Assembly (NCBI RefSeq): GCF_010183535.1
Contig: NC_071328.1
Location: 5,394,001 to 5,458,000, forward strand
DNA from: Caenorhabditis remanei
Taxonomy: Eukaryota; Nematoda; Chromadorea; Rhabditida; Rhabditidae
Direction: 5' to 3'
Length of the DNA stretch: 64,000 bases
Both the position numbers and the translations under genes were made by a program. Positions 20,427 through 31,166 of the stretch are shown piece by piece. Each line of letters begins with the position of its first letter. Positions within the stretch are counted from its first letter, which is position 1. Below the pieces are notes generated by a model. The model saw only the letters and a program-made list of their open reading frames with translations, did no database searches and was not told the origin of the DNA.

Positions 20427-20869
20427 ATGAAGTCAACTCCACTAAAAAGAAAACATGTGAGCAGTTTGGATGCGCTTTTAAAAGCAACTGCAGCAGGAAG
20501 TCCGTCTTTTTCCCAACTAGTTCAAAATTTATTTTCTCAAAATTTCAGCCGAACAAGCGAATTCAATTGATAAAGCTTTGAATACACCGACAGATAGAAT
20601 TATGAAAACGACACTGGAATTCGATAAAGTGCACACGATCAAAGCGACAGATTCGAGTGAAGTTGAAAAGTATAATTCGGACTTTTTAAAAACTGAAACC
20701 AATGTTTGATTCCAGGTATACTGTACTAAAAGCGACACTTCACGATGAGATGGAAGCGGCACGAAATATGAAACAACTCGGAATCACTCCACTCGATCGG
20801 TGCTGTCGTGTCGAACCCATCCCTCCAGCCTATCTCAAATGCAAGAAGATTTACAAAAAATCTCAATAA
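20427..20869 (+). CDS. Unknown small basic protein, 115 residues
   Basis: Three exons, 20427-20499, 20549-20669 and 20716-20869, joined in frame with 49 and 46 bp introns. The product begins MKSTPLKRKHVSSLDALLKA, has a mostly charged middle, and ends in a conserved-looking cysteine/lysine segment (LDRCCRVEPIPPAYLKCKK). No signal peptide or membrane segment. I do not recognise it. It starts 157 bp after the Ras-like gene behind a CTATTCAG acceptor, with an AATAAA at about 20299 between them, the layout of a downstream operon gene. Confidence 0.65.
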
Positions 20870-21492
20870 TTTATGTTTTTTTCTCGAAAATTCACTGTTT
20901 TTACTCTTTTTTTGATTTACTTTGTTGGTTGTGCGAGAGAAATAAAATACGCTGAAAGCGGAAGAATCTTCTATTTTTTAAGGGAATTTGGGAATTTTTT
21001 TCCAAATTTGGGAATGGTTGAAAAAAAAGAAGTTGTTCAAAAAATATTAAAATTTGAGATTCGTATAACGAACTTTTCAGTTTTTTGTGAACCTTTTTTA
21101 CAACGATATCAGTCTTTCTGTGACTCCAGATATCCGGATGTCCTGTCGGTTTGTGTGTCTGTAATTCCAGATGTCTTCTTTGCCGTCTGTTTTTTGTTAA
21201 CGTTAATTATCTCGCCTATTGATAACCAACCAGCAAAGTACGGTAGATCAAACTGAAAACGCGCCCAAGGCGCCCCAGATTTTCAGGTTCTTCTGATCGC
21301 CTAACTGTGTTTTTTTTTCATATTTCTTCTGATCCACCAGAACATTTTTTTCTAAATATCCAGTTTTATCATGCGAACAAAACGGCAGAAAACTTCAAAT
21401 GAAACCGCATCGTTTCAACTTTTTCATCAGTTTTCTCTCCCTTATAAAACGATAGATTCCATCATTCGAAGCCACTTTTCTCATTCGAAAAC
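20870..21492. promoter_or_regulatory. Intergenic region upstream of the second collagen gene
   Basis: AT-rich DNA with the 3' UTR of the 115-residue protein gene and the promoter of the collagen gene; a TATAAA-like box (CTTATAAAAC) lies at about 21441-21450, some 50 bp before the collagen ATG. The 127-codon open frame at 20873-21256 has no family resemblance and was rejected. Confidence 0.5.
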
Positions 21493-22889
21493 ATGTGGAA
21501 ATTCGTGATTGGAAGTGTCTCGACGACCGCCTTCTTGGCAACACTTTGCACTATTTATTATTCGGTTTCGATGCTCGATGAGCTGGATTCATTCCGTGGA
21601 AGAATCAGAGGGGAACTCGAGGATTGGAAGGAGGTAAGTGATGACACGTGGCATAGATTGAATGATATGACGTCGAGAAGTGCACCAAAGAAAACGAATA
21701 TTCTCAAAGAGTTTTTGAGAGGAAAGAGAAGCGACGGGAATGGAGATCAGTGCAGTGAGTTTCGGGGGTTTTTTTGTTGGGAATTCTTGAAATTTTCTGT
21801 GATAAAATGGTAACGTTTGAAGATCTATCTCACGGCTTTCAAACGACCTATAAATTTGGTCATAGGTATTTTCGACTAGTCTATTCCTGCAGTCAAAACC
21901 TGCTAAATGTCTCTGCGAGCCGAGTTATGAGCTCTCAAACTTTTCACATGGTTAAGCCTGTTCACATGGAATTCCAAATCAGCGGTATATACGCCACCGC
22001 GCGGTTCCATCCGTGTTCCCCAGTGGTTTACCTGTGCTCGTACGTTGCGAAAATGAGAATATCTTGCGTATACTACTTGTCAATTTGGAATTCCACGTAA
22101 AAAAGCTTATCCATATGAAAAGTTTCAGAGCTCATATCTTGGCTGACATAGACATTTAGCAGAAATTGACTGCAGAAATGGACTCCCTATAGTCGACAAT
22201 ACCTATAACCAAACTTATAGATAGTTTGAAAGTAGTGTCCCCAAAGACTTCCCTTGTCAGGGGGAAACATTGATTTTACGTTTTTTTCCATTCCAGACTG
22301 CGCTGAGCCAACCAAGAACTGTCCAGCCGGACCAGCCGGAGAGAAGGGAACTCCAGGAAATCCAGGACAACCAGGACCAGATGGAGTCGATGGAGACAAT
22401 GGAATCGACGGAGAAGTTGTTGAGCACGAGATGCCAGATACCAAAGAGTGCATCAAGTGTCCAGCCGGTCCACCAGGTCCACCAGGACCTCCAGGACCAC
22501 TTGGTCCACGTGGAGAAAAGGGATCAGAAGGACCACGTGGAGCACTCGGAGATCAAGGAGAAACTGGACCAATTGGAGAGATTGGAGACCAGGGACCAGC
22601 TGGATTCCCAGGAAGACAAGGAGCCAAAGGACCAGCTGGACAGCCAGGAACCATTGCAACCGTCGGATTGGCTGGACGTTCTGGACCACAAGGACCACTC
22701 GGAGAGGCTGGATCTCAAGGAGAGCCAGGAGTCGATGGAAAGGATGGAGCTGTTGGAGAGCCGGGAAGAAAGGGAGAAAATGGAAGAGCTGGAAAACGTG
22801 GAAAGGACGGAGTTGCGGGAGTGCCAGGAACACGTGGAAAGTTGGGAGAGGACGCTGGATACTGTACATGCCCACCAAGAACCGCTTAA
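21493..22889 (+). CDS. Cuticle collagen
   Basis: Two exons, 21493-21754 and 22297-22889, encode 284 residues. The N-terminus has a membrane-anchor segment (VIGSVSTTAFLATLCTIYYSV), a WKEVSDDTWHRL block typical of the non-collagenous domain, a basic stretch with a possible Kex2/furin-type site (RGKRS), cysteines CNCAEPTKNC, a short first Gly-X-Y block, an ECIKC spacer and a long second Gly-X-Y block, ending with CTCPP. This is the cuticle collagen layout; I cannot name the gene. An AATAAA begins 10 bp after the stop (22900). The 542 bp intron, unusual for this class, is occupied by a foldback element. Confidence 0.92.
21836..22232. repeat. Long foldback (inverted-repeat) element in a collagen intron
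   Basis: Two arms of about 150 bp, 21836-21983 and 22078-22232, are imperfect reverse complements around a loop of about 95 bp. Matching blocks include CTTTCAAAC at the outer ends, a TTTGGTCATAGGTATT stretch, CTGCAGTCAA, GCTAAATGTCT, TATGAGCTCT and GGAATTCCAAAT at the inner ends. No coding capacity is seen, so it is probably a non-autonomous element. Confidence 0.85.
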
Positions 22890-22965
22890 TTTATTTGGAA
22901 ATAAATGGTTTTATTCAAAAAGACAATTGTGAATTTGAAAGGAATCAAAAGAATTAGGGAGACGT

Positions 22966-25958
22966 CTAAACCGGTTGAAGAAGTTTCTGAGCGACGCCTT
23001 CGAGTCCCTTGCTTTCTTCCGTGGCGGACACCTGAAAAAGGGGAATTTACTGTGATAGTTGAGAAACTGCGCTCTATCGAAACTTTGAAAATAGTGTGTG
23101 AAGAATGAAGAAAAACGGAGAGAAAGAGTGAGATGATGAATTTTTTGCAGTAGCAAAGCTGCCGAAAACTAGCAATCGCGCTCTACCGAACTATTATAAG
23201 AAAGGCTTCGGGGATTCGCAGTGGAGCGCAATTGCTGAGTTTATGAAATTGAAACGTTCAACTGAATTTCGGGGTACGAAAACCTCTAAAAGACTTGAAA
23301 ACAATTCTTGATCGCATTCACAGTTCAGAATTCTAAATGTTTTAGGATTCCGGTAGAGCGCACTTGCCATAATATAGACACTATAGTAGTCCCGGATAGC
23401 TACAGTATGCTAAATATACAAAGAGAGCTACATCTCTCGCAAGAAAGCTACAGTAATCTTCTACAACACAAATTTCTTTGTGGAAGTTTGAAACAGTGCT
23501 ACAAACTTCTAGAAAAACTAACTGCTTTAAATTTTATATTTTCAGATAGCTCAAAACTAGATCTCTATTTTTCGAATTGACAACTTTTCTGTACGATCCT
23601 TCCCTGGAAAGTTATAAGTCTATGAAAATGGGACGCAGCTTTTTAAAAGATACTCTCACTTCATGGCTAATAACTTTTTAGGATCAAGTTGTATAAAAAA
23701 GTTGTCAACTACATAAATGTAGGTCTAGACTTGACAAATCTAACAATACAAATTTCAAACTTGAGAACTATTCTGTGACATCATCTCACTCTTTCAGAAC
23801 ATCTCACTCTCTCCACCCACTCAAAACTTTTCCCATAACTCACCTGTCCCTCCAATCGATCCGAAAAGTAGTTCTTCACAGCATAAAATACAGAAAGTCT
23901 CCAGAACAAAATAGCTCCAATTAAAAGAACAATCAGTTTGACGACAATTACAACCAACGCCTTCTCAAAGAATTCTTCATGATGACCTTGAGAATAGAAG
24001 TTCAAAAATGATTGCGTATCGAAAAAGGCAATCAGCAGTTGTAGTAATGTCAGTATTCCCCAGAAGAAGAATTGGGTTAGCTGAAAAAAAGAAAAATTGA
24101 AAAAGAGAGAAAGAGATGTGACCTTTTGTTAAGTGAAGGTTAAATTGTTGGGAATATTTTTCAAAATGAAAACGAAGAGTTTTAGAAATTGGTTTAAGTT
24201 TTGAATTCATGGATATGTTACGAAACAAGTCTAGATCTGTATTTTTGAAGTTGACAACTTTCTGGTTTGACGTTTCCCTAGAAAATAAGAAAAAGGAATG
24301 AACCAAAACTTCCCAATTTCAATGAGCCATAACTTTCGAGGGATGGTTTTTGATAAAAAGTTGTCAACTGTAAAAATGAAGATCTAGTCTTGTTCTACAA
24401 AGCAAATACCAATTTCAACACTTCAGACAATTTCAAGCACCGTACTAGGCTCTAAAAGTTGACAGTTTTTCACTGAAAATATCAAAATTCCAAAAAATTG
24501 GGCGAAAACTGTCACTACATAGAGGATGATTTTTTGTTTCAAATGTTTAGTGAGTTAAAAAAACGAACGTAGATCTTTATTTTTGTAGTAGACTTGTTTT
24601 TTGTACAAGCACTTCCTGAATAGGCACTGATCTGTTTTTGAGGTCAGCTCTTGGGGCCATCATAAGAATTTTAATTACTTACAGTACCGTAAAAACTGTA
24701 TTAGAGCGAGACCTCTAATAGAACGACACCTCTAATAGAACAACACCCATCTATACTCAGGATTCATGAATATGATTATCCCAGTGTATTTTCTTGGTTC
24801 TTATTGCAAGCAGCGTGAATAGTAACCTCTAGATCAACAAATAGAACTTTCAAAAAAGTTTTTTTTCCGTTTAACTTTAATGAGTTTCTGAAACCACAAA
24901 ATTTTTCTGAGAGGCGGTTGAAAAATAGAGCGACATATCGCTCTAATACAATTTTTACGGTAAGTTTTGCCGTTTTCAGTTGAAAACGCTCCAACTTTGA
25001 GAGTGTGTCATAGTAAAACTAATTGTTCCACAAAATAAATTTTTTATGGATCGAACAGTCCAAGAGTAGACCTTAATTTTTGTAGTTGACAAATTTTTTG
25101 TACGGACACTCCCTAGCAAGTTACATATCGTCAAAGTAATTTCTTCCTCAAATCGACCAATTTCAGTGCAAAATAGTGTGATTTTTGAGCTGTCCACTTA
25201 AAATGATCATAATTCTCTAGGGAGTGTCGCTACAAAAAATTGTCAACTGAAAAAATGGAGCTCTATCTTTAATCTGTATGATTCATTACAAATCTACAGG
25301 GTGTGACAATCAGAATTACTATGACACCCTCTCAAAATTGGAGAATTTCAACTGAAAACGACCAAGGACTACAACATTTTGACCTGTAAATTGCTTATAA
25401 TCTTTTTCAAAGAGACTGTACAAAAATTGGTAAACCACAAAAAGATCTAGACTTTTTCTAGTAAAAAACTTAAAACTCAATAGATTTGAACTCGCAACGT
25501 CTTCTCGAAATTGACTATTTTCTCAACTCTTTAGAAAACTTTCTCACCGTAAACAGAACCATTGGCCACATGAATCGATGTTTCTTTTTCCGAAGAGCAT
25601 AAATTGTGATGAGTATAAGAACAAGATGGAATCCAATCCACATCAACCACCATGGGAAAAGGAAGAGGATATAGAGGGGAATGATGAGGAATATTTCAAG
25701 GAGGAGGAGCACTTTGGCCGCATTCTGAAAAAAACAATTAATTTCTTTAAAATTCGGAAAATCCGTTCGAATTCAGTCACCAAACATCAAAAAAGAGACC
25801 AAAAAAATATTCAAATTCCGTAAAAACACACTCACCAGCACATGAACTTTTCCGAAAATACATCGATACTTTGGGTTCTGAGCTTGAAAATCGACGTAGA
25901 AGTTGAAAAGTTTTTTGAAATACTCCTTAATTGGTACATCATCAAACAGAAAAACCAT
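22966..25958 (-). CDS. Nematode tetraspan membrane protein of unknown function
   Basis: Four exons, 25836-25958, 25548-25724, 23844-24080 and 22966-23031, encode 200 residues. After a soluble N-terminus (MVFLFDDVPIKEYFKKLF) come four hydrophobic segments: LLLLEIFLIIPLYILFLF and MWIGFHLVLILITIYAL in exon 2, QFFFWGILTLLQLLIAFF and VVIVVKLIVLLIGAILFW in exon 3. The last exon, 21 codons ending in LLQPV, gives a cytosolic tail. I recognise the layout of small nematode-expanded four-helix membrane proteins but no named family. Introns 2 (1.47 kb) and 3 (0.81 kb) are long for this genome because they are filled with inverted repeats. Confidence 0.75.
23559..23740. repeat. Foldback element, GTTGACAACTTTTT family, in intron 3 of the tetraspan gene
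   Basis: A left arm with TAGATCTCTATTTTTCGAATTGACAACTTTT is mirrored by a right arm with AAAAAGTTGTCAACTACATAAATGTAGGTCTAGA. The arms share the same core as the elements at 24226, 24969 and 29833. Confidence 0.65.
24226..24396. repeat. Foldback element, GTTGACAACTTTTT family, in intron 2 of the tetraspan gene
   Basis: The left end AAGTCTAGATCTGTATTTTT with GTTGACAACTTT is mirrored by AAAAAGTTGTCAACTG and GATCTAGTCTTG at the right. It is a second, short member of the family in the same gene. Confidence 0.65.
24677..24965. mobile_element. Non-autonomous element with terminal inverted repeats
   Basis: About 26 bp ends are near-perfect reverse complements: ACTTACAGTACCGTAAAAACTG... TTAGAGCG at the left and CGCTCTAATACAATTTTTACGGTAAGT at the right. 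The interior has no reading frame and carries a short tandem CTCTAATAGAACGACAC. This is the structure of a MITE. It directly abuts the next foldback element. Confidence 0.75.
24969..25361. repeat. Long foldback element, copy A of the GTTGACAACTTTTT family
   Basis: The ends are CGTTTTCAGTTGAAAACG at the left and TTTCAACTGAAAACG at the right, and both halves carry the ordered blocks CAACTTTGAGAGTGTGTCATAGTAA, CCACAAAAT, TTTGTAGTTGACAA and CTCCCTAGCAAGTTA or their reverse complements. The same ordered blocks occur at 29833-30276, which makes this a dispersed family. It sits in intron 2 of the tetraspan gene. Confidence 0.8.
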
Positions 25959-28517
25959 CTTTCTATCTGAAATGAATTCTTCAGAAAATTATTTTTCTTT
26001 CAGAATTTGATTGCAAGAAGAAGACGAGAAGAGATACTGTATGACTTGGAGAGAAAAAGATGAAAAAGAGAATATCAAATCAAAAATGAGAGAGAGTAGG
26101 GAGGAGGAGGTTATTACAAATACCACGAGTAGTAAACGTGATGATGTAGAGAATGGGTGTGGTGAATAGAAGAGAGTCTCAAATGTTTTTTGATTTCGAT
26201 TTTCTTTTTTTGTTGGTTCTTCAATAGACACAATTCGCATTGGCAGGGAGATTTTGATAGTTGTCTGAATAGTTGTCCGGAATCCGGATTCCGAAATTCC
26301 GGAATTCCGGGTTTTTGAAATTCTGGTACAGGATTCCGGATTCCGGTTTTTTGAGTTTCCGATTTCTGAAATCCGGAAGTTTAAATGTTGAATTTTTTGA
26401 GTTTAAAAGACGACTGTTGTACTTCTTTTTTTGTGGTTTGATCCTTAAAACTAGTTTTAAACTTAATTTATCAATAAATACACTTGAAAAATGGCTTGGT
26501 CTTGCTAACTTAGCAAATCATATTAAATTCCGGATTCTGAAATTCCGGGTTTTGAAAATTTTCACTCCGATTTCGGATTCCGGATTCCGGATTCCGGAAA
26601 CCGAAAAATGTCATTCCGTACAACTATCGTAGTCTGGTTCCACTCGTTTTTAATGAAACTACACTAAATTTCAGAAACGAATCATTTTACAAATGGTTCA
26701 ATCTCGAAATCGTTTTGAATTTCAATAAATGTTTTCAAATTTTCTAAAATTGAAGATCATGAGTTTTACAAAAACTCCGTTGATCCTGAATAATTGAACG
26801 AGTACAAAAACTAAGTGCTTGTGAAAACATTGATTTTTCAAATATATTTTGAAGTTTCCAAGTTCCGTTTTTCAATTGCCGAATTTCTGTGGTTACAGTA
26901 ATCCCACAGTAACAAAGACTATAGAAACTAACGCTTCATCCAAATTTTGAGATACCAAAAGTAGAAGAGAACGGGCTCTCTTGATGACTAAAACCATATA
27001 GAGTGAATAGCTGAAAACAAAAATTAGATGAAGCCAAAATTTTCAGAATTTTCCAAAACCCCATTTTGGTTTCATTTTGTGAGTTTTCATATTCGTTCTG
27101 ATTTATATCTTGTTTTGTAATTGCTTTGATCTGCTGATATCGAAAATACATTTTTCTTTACATGCAAGTATTTTTTTTAGGTTTTAGAATCAGTACGAAA
27201 CGATCAGGTATTTTTAAACTTTACTTTCTTCAAATGTTCATTTTCTAAATTTCAGAAAATTCCAAAACTCAATGTCAGTGTCAATGGAGATCAACAGAAC
27301 ATACGTATTATTCGCTCAAGACAGAACAGTCTCCGAGTCTTAAATAATGTATGGGCTGGATCAAACGAAATAATTCTGCCTCTCCATGCCTCTCACATTT
27401 TGTTATCGTCACACCATTTGACCTACCCGTTTGCCCTACGCCCGAGAACGCCAATGTCTCCCACCCCCAGACCAGTACCGAGCTCATTCGCGGCCGGTCT
27501 TGGTACTCCTAACTTGTTTCCTTTTCCTTGCCTTCTTGCCGGTTGTGGGCTCCTCATGACATCCTCATTGAGTTCTGAACTCTTCCGTGGACTCCTCATC
27601 CGGTTGTAGGTTCTGGGATCGTTCGTCCGGTGGTCGTGGACTCGTGGACGACTTGTGGCTCCGATTGTGGGCTCTTGGTAGGACACCTCCTCAAGTTCTG
27701 GTCTTCTCGTGGACTCCTCCTTAAATTAACGGCTCCTCGTGGACTACTCCTGGACTCCTTCTCAAGTTCTGCGCTCCTTTAGGACTCATCCTCAAATTCT
27801 GGGCTCCACGTGGACTTTTCCTCAAGTTCTTGGCTGATAGGACTCCTCCTCATGTTCTGGTGCTGCTGATGTTCACTACTGAACATCTGGATGACCATTT
27901 CTGCTCATCCTGTTACCAGATGCTCAGTAATTAACATGCTATAACCGGATGCTCATCGCTGAACATTCAGTCACCAGATGATGACCATTTTTGATCATCC
28001 AGTCACCGAACGCTCATCGCTGAACATCCTGTCTTGTGTACTCCTACACATCTATATATGAATCGACAAGTTATATATATACCCACCTCTAGCGATGTGC
28101 TCGACATCTCACGGGTTCCGCCAGTCATTATAATTACTATGTGAAATAGGCGGGGCTTATAGGCGAATACTGTAGACTCAAATTTCTCAATTCTTCGATT
28201 GGGAAAAAAAAGAATAAGCCCGGTGCGGTCTATGGTGGACCTATTGAGCCTGTGATTGACGTCTTTTTTCTGTAAACTTACACTGTTCGATGTCAGATAC
28301 ATAGTTTACATATCTCAGTAGTTTTTATTTCAAAACAAATATCAGCTCAAAATAAATGAAATATTGTTTAACTTGTTGCCTAGATATTCCCACAAAAATT
28401 CCATAAATATCAAACTACCAAAAAACACAAACTTTTTAAAACTTCAATACGAAAAGCAATGTCTTAAATACAAAATAATCTACATCAAACTGTCATAAAA
28501 TAAACTGGACAGAGAAC
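25959..28517. repeat. Gene-poor 2.5 kb with simple and tandem repeats
   Basis: At 26271-26350 and 26520-26610 there are runs of CCGGAATTCCGG/GGATTCCGG units. At about 27640-27850 a degenerate unit containing CTCCTCAAGTTCTGG...CGTGGACT is repeated five or more times. At about 27850-28040 a unit containing TGCTCATCGCTGAACATCC...GTCACCAGATG is repeated at least four times. The first 200 bp upstream of the tetraspan gene presumably hold its promoter. I see no exon connected by splice sites; open frames at 26273, 27400 and 27423 are readings of the repeats. Confidence 0.65.
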
Positions 28518-29582
28518 TTATTTACAATGCATTTGACTCAAAATATAAGATTTATGTGTTTCCAACTCGTCCAATGCCTCGATTCCACACTGATCCTTCA
28601 CAAGATTCTGAGTGCATTCGTTTTCTTTTTGATACATTTCACAGTTTCCAGGCCGCCCGACCTTAAAGCAACATTCGAATGGACACACAGACACACTGAC
28701 ATACCTTATTAACGAGATGTCTTGCACATGGATACTTTTTGAGAGATGGACTGTTGGAACGAAGCTTTTCGACACATTTCCCAAATGGACCTGCCATAAA
28801 CTTCATTCCATTACACATTGAAGTGACCGCTTTCTCTCTTGGTTGCAGGTGTTTTTGAGCATCTGGACACTCGATTTTTTCCAGACAAAACTGAAAAAAA
28901 AACAATTATGAATTCAAACATTCAATTTTGTGATAGTATTTCAATTTTTTATGTGAGAGATCGAAAACTGTATGTGTTTGAAATTTCCGAACTTTGAAAG
29001 TCTAGGAATTAAAAAAAACACTGAATTAATTTCTTCGCAATTACAGAATTGAGGAATTTCAAAAACTCATAAAAACTTGAAAGTTTAGAAATAAAGAAAC
29101 TTAGGAAAGTCGGTCACAGACAAAGATTCCGAAAAGAAAAGAATGTGAAGTTTTTTTTAAAAATCTGAAGTTCAAGAATCTTGGAGTTCGAAAACTTTGA
29201 GCGCAAAAAATCGAAATCCAGAAAAAAGAGAAGTCTAAAAAACGAAGTTGAGAATATGGAATCTCAAAAAACCATAAAAATAAAGATACAGAAACTCAGA
29301 TTCTTCAAGTTCAAGCTCCGAGCCATTAACTTTATCTCCAGAATTTTACACTCTTTATATTTAGTCTCCACCGAGACCTACCAAATAAGATTCACACATA
29401 TCCACATATATTCCCATTTGACTCGCCGGCGGCATATCTTTTAATTTCTGGAGTTGAATTGTCAGATTGGAAGCAATATCGGAACATTTGAAGAGTGATA
29501 ATAGAATAGATTGATCACAATGTTCTGATGTGGATGGAATAGGGAATACGAATAAGACGGAGAAAAGGAGAACATGGAACAT
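28518..29582 (-). CDS. Secreted DUF19-domain protein (first paralogue)
   Basis: Three exons, 29382-29582, 28705-28890 and 28518-28661, encode 176 residues. A signal peptide (MFHVLLFSVLFVFPIP) is followed by a cysteine-rich region with the pattern of the nematode DUF19 (T20D4.11-like) domain: CDQS, LFKCSD, DMCESY, FCLEKIEC, SMCNGM, GPFGKC, YPCARHL, GNCEMYQKENECT and KDQCG. Function unknown; the domain is expanded in nematodes. The last intron uses a TTTAAG acceptor. Exon boundaries match those of the second paralogue at 30376, apart from one extra intron there. Intron 1 (491 bp, 28891-29381) is A-rich low-complexity sequence. Confidence 0.85.
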
Positions 29583-30375
29583 TTTCAATTTAATTAGTTT
29601 CGGTTCAAAATGAAACTGATTGAAATGGTGTGGGAGACAGAAGGGGGAATGACTTTTGGTTGATGACGATTTCAAATTTGAAGTCAGTGGCGATATTGAT
29701 GATGAGATGGAGAAAAAGAAGTCAGAATTAGACGAATTCAAGTGATGCGTACACGTGTGTTTCAGTGTTTAGATGTTGTCTGTTGGTTGTTGTTCGGATG
29801 ATGTTTTACTGAAGGGATTTCAAGAACATACCTACAGTACCGCTCAAAAGTATATTAAGTTTGGCGTCTTTCAGTTGAAAATGCCAAACTTTGAGAGTGT
29901 GTCATAGTAAAACTAGCTGTCCCACAAAATAACTTTTAATGAATCTTACAGATCAAAAGTAGAGCTTCATTTTTGTAGTTGATAACTTTTTTGTACGAGT
30001 ACTCCCAAAAGAGTTATGGTCATGTTAAGTGGACACCTTTAAAACCGCACTATTTTGCACTGAAATGGGACGATTTGAGGGCGAAATTACTTTGTCGAGA
30101 TGTAACTCTCTAAGGAGCATTCGTATAGAAAAGTTATCAACTACAAAAATGAAGTTCTACTCTTGGTCTGTTTGATCCTATATAAAGTTATTTTGTGGGA
30201 CAGTTAGTTTTACTATGACACGCCCTCAAAGTTGGGCATTTTCAACTGAAAAATATTTTTGGCCGCTACTGTATACATATAGAAGAAAAAGTTCAAAACT
30301 CTTTTACTCCTTCCTCGTTTTCAGATTCTACATTCTACTTTCTCAAATCTTTTAACATTTCAAATGCATTTATTT
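29583..30375. other. Intergenic region between DUF19 paralogues, mostly a foldback element
   Basis: The first 200 bp are upstream sequence of the first DUF19 gene. Positions 29833-30276 are the foldback element described separately. The last 100 bp are 3' UTR of the second DUF19 gene. Confidence 0.6.
29833..30276. repeat. Long foldback element, copy B of the GTTGACAACTTTTT family
   Basis: About 440 bp with arms that are reverse complements: TACAGTACCGCTCAAAAGTAT at the left end against GGCCGCTACTGTATA at the right, plus internal blocks CAGTTGAAAATGCCAAACTTTGAG, CATAGTAAAACTAGCTGTCCCACAAAATAA and TTTTTGTAGTTGATAACTTTT with their complements. The block order matches copy A at 24969-25361. The centre is AAATAGTGCGGTTTT / GCACTGAAATGGGACGA. 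Confidence 0.85.
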
Positions 30376-31166
30376 CTATTCCTTCGCATCACATTCCATC
30401 ATTCCTAAAATGTAATCCATATGTTTTTTCATCGATTCCACCGCCTCCTCTCCACATTTATCCTTCGTCAACTTCTTCGTACACTCGAATTCATCCTGAT
30501 ACATTTGACAGTTTCCAGGGCGTCCTTTCTGAAAATCATTTTCTGAACTTAAAATAACTAGGCTCCGCCCACAGTGGGTGGAGCCAATACTTGCCTCAGT
30601 TTGCAAAAACCGTCCACATGGATACTTTTTGAGTGATGGAGGAGTGCTGCGGAGCTAAAATACATGGTCTAATTTCCCACTTACAGAAAAAAAAGGTCTT
30701 ACTGTATCAATGCATTTTCCGAATGGACCAGACATCAAATTGATTCCAGTGCATGTCTTCGCAATGAGAACTGTAGCGTTTCGAAGTACATCGCATTTGA
30801 TTCCTTCCATACAGGACTAAAAAAAAAGTTTTTTTTCACAAAAGTTCGTACCCCCGATCTTCCGGACGTGGGACAAAAATACGACCAGCTGAGCCAATCG
30901 CGCATATAAATCACTCGTGTGTAGAGCATAGAGAAACGTTTCCTTTTTCCAATACAAAAACTAACCAACGCTTCCTGACACATCGTGGAGAACTGTTTGA
31001 GCTCATCTGGAGGTGGCATATCGGAATGTTTCGCCATTTCTCCAGCTAATTTTCCTAATAATGGCTTGCATTCCAATGATTTGATTGCATCCAGATGATC
31101 GCATGGAACGGCGCCGTTTGCCAAGACGACGACTGAGGAAAAGAAGAAGAGAACCAGAGTTTGCAT
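30376..31166 (-). CDS. Secreted DUF19-domain protein (second paralogue, with a GC-AG intron)
   Basis: Four exons, 30966-31166, 30703-30816, 30595-30654 and 30376-30528, encode 175 residues. A signal peptide (MQTLVLFFFSSVVVLANG) precedes the same cysteine spacing as the neighbour: CDHL, LECKP, TMCQEA, SCMEGIKC, KTCTGI, GPFGKC, YPCGRF, GNCQMYQDEFECT and KDKCG. The intron after TTGCAAACTGAG must start with GCAAGT: GC at the donor is the only choice that keeps the frame and the KGRPGNC block shared with the paralogue. AG|GCAAGT is the known consensus for GC-AG introns. The two genes are probably a tandem duplication. Function unknown. Confidence 0.83.

Noticed and set aside
20873..21256. 127-codon open frame after the 115-residue protein gene
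   Set aside because: Starts 4 bp past a stop codon in AT-rich 3' sequence, has poly-Phe/Lys composition and no splice or family support.
22270..22957. Alternative frames over the second collagen
   Set aside because: Same cause: repetitive collagen DNA opens other frames.
26273..26632. 119-codon open frame rich in GFRIP
   Set aside because: It is a reading of the ATTCCGG repeat clusters.
27400..27686. Overlapping open frames on both strands
   Set aside because: They read Pro/Arg-rich repetitive DNA at the edge of a tandem array and have no family resemblance.
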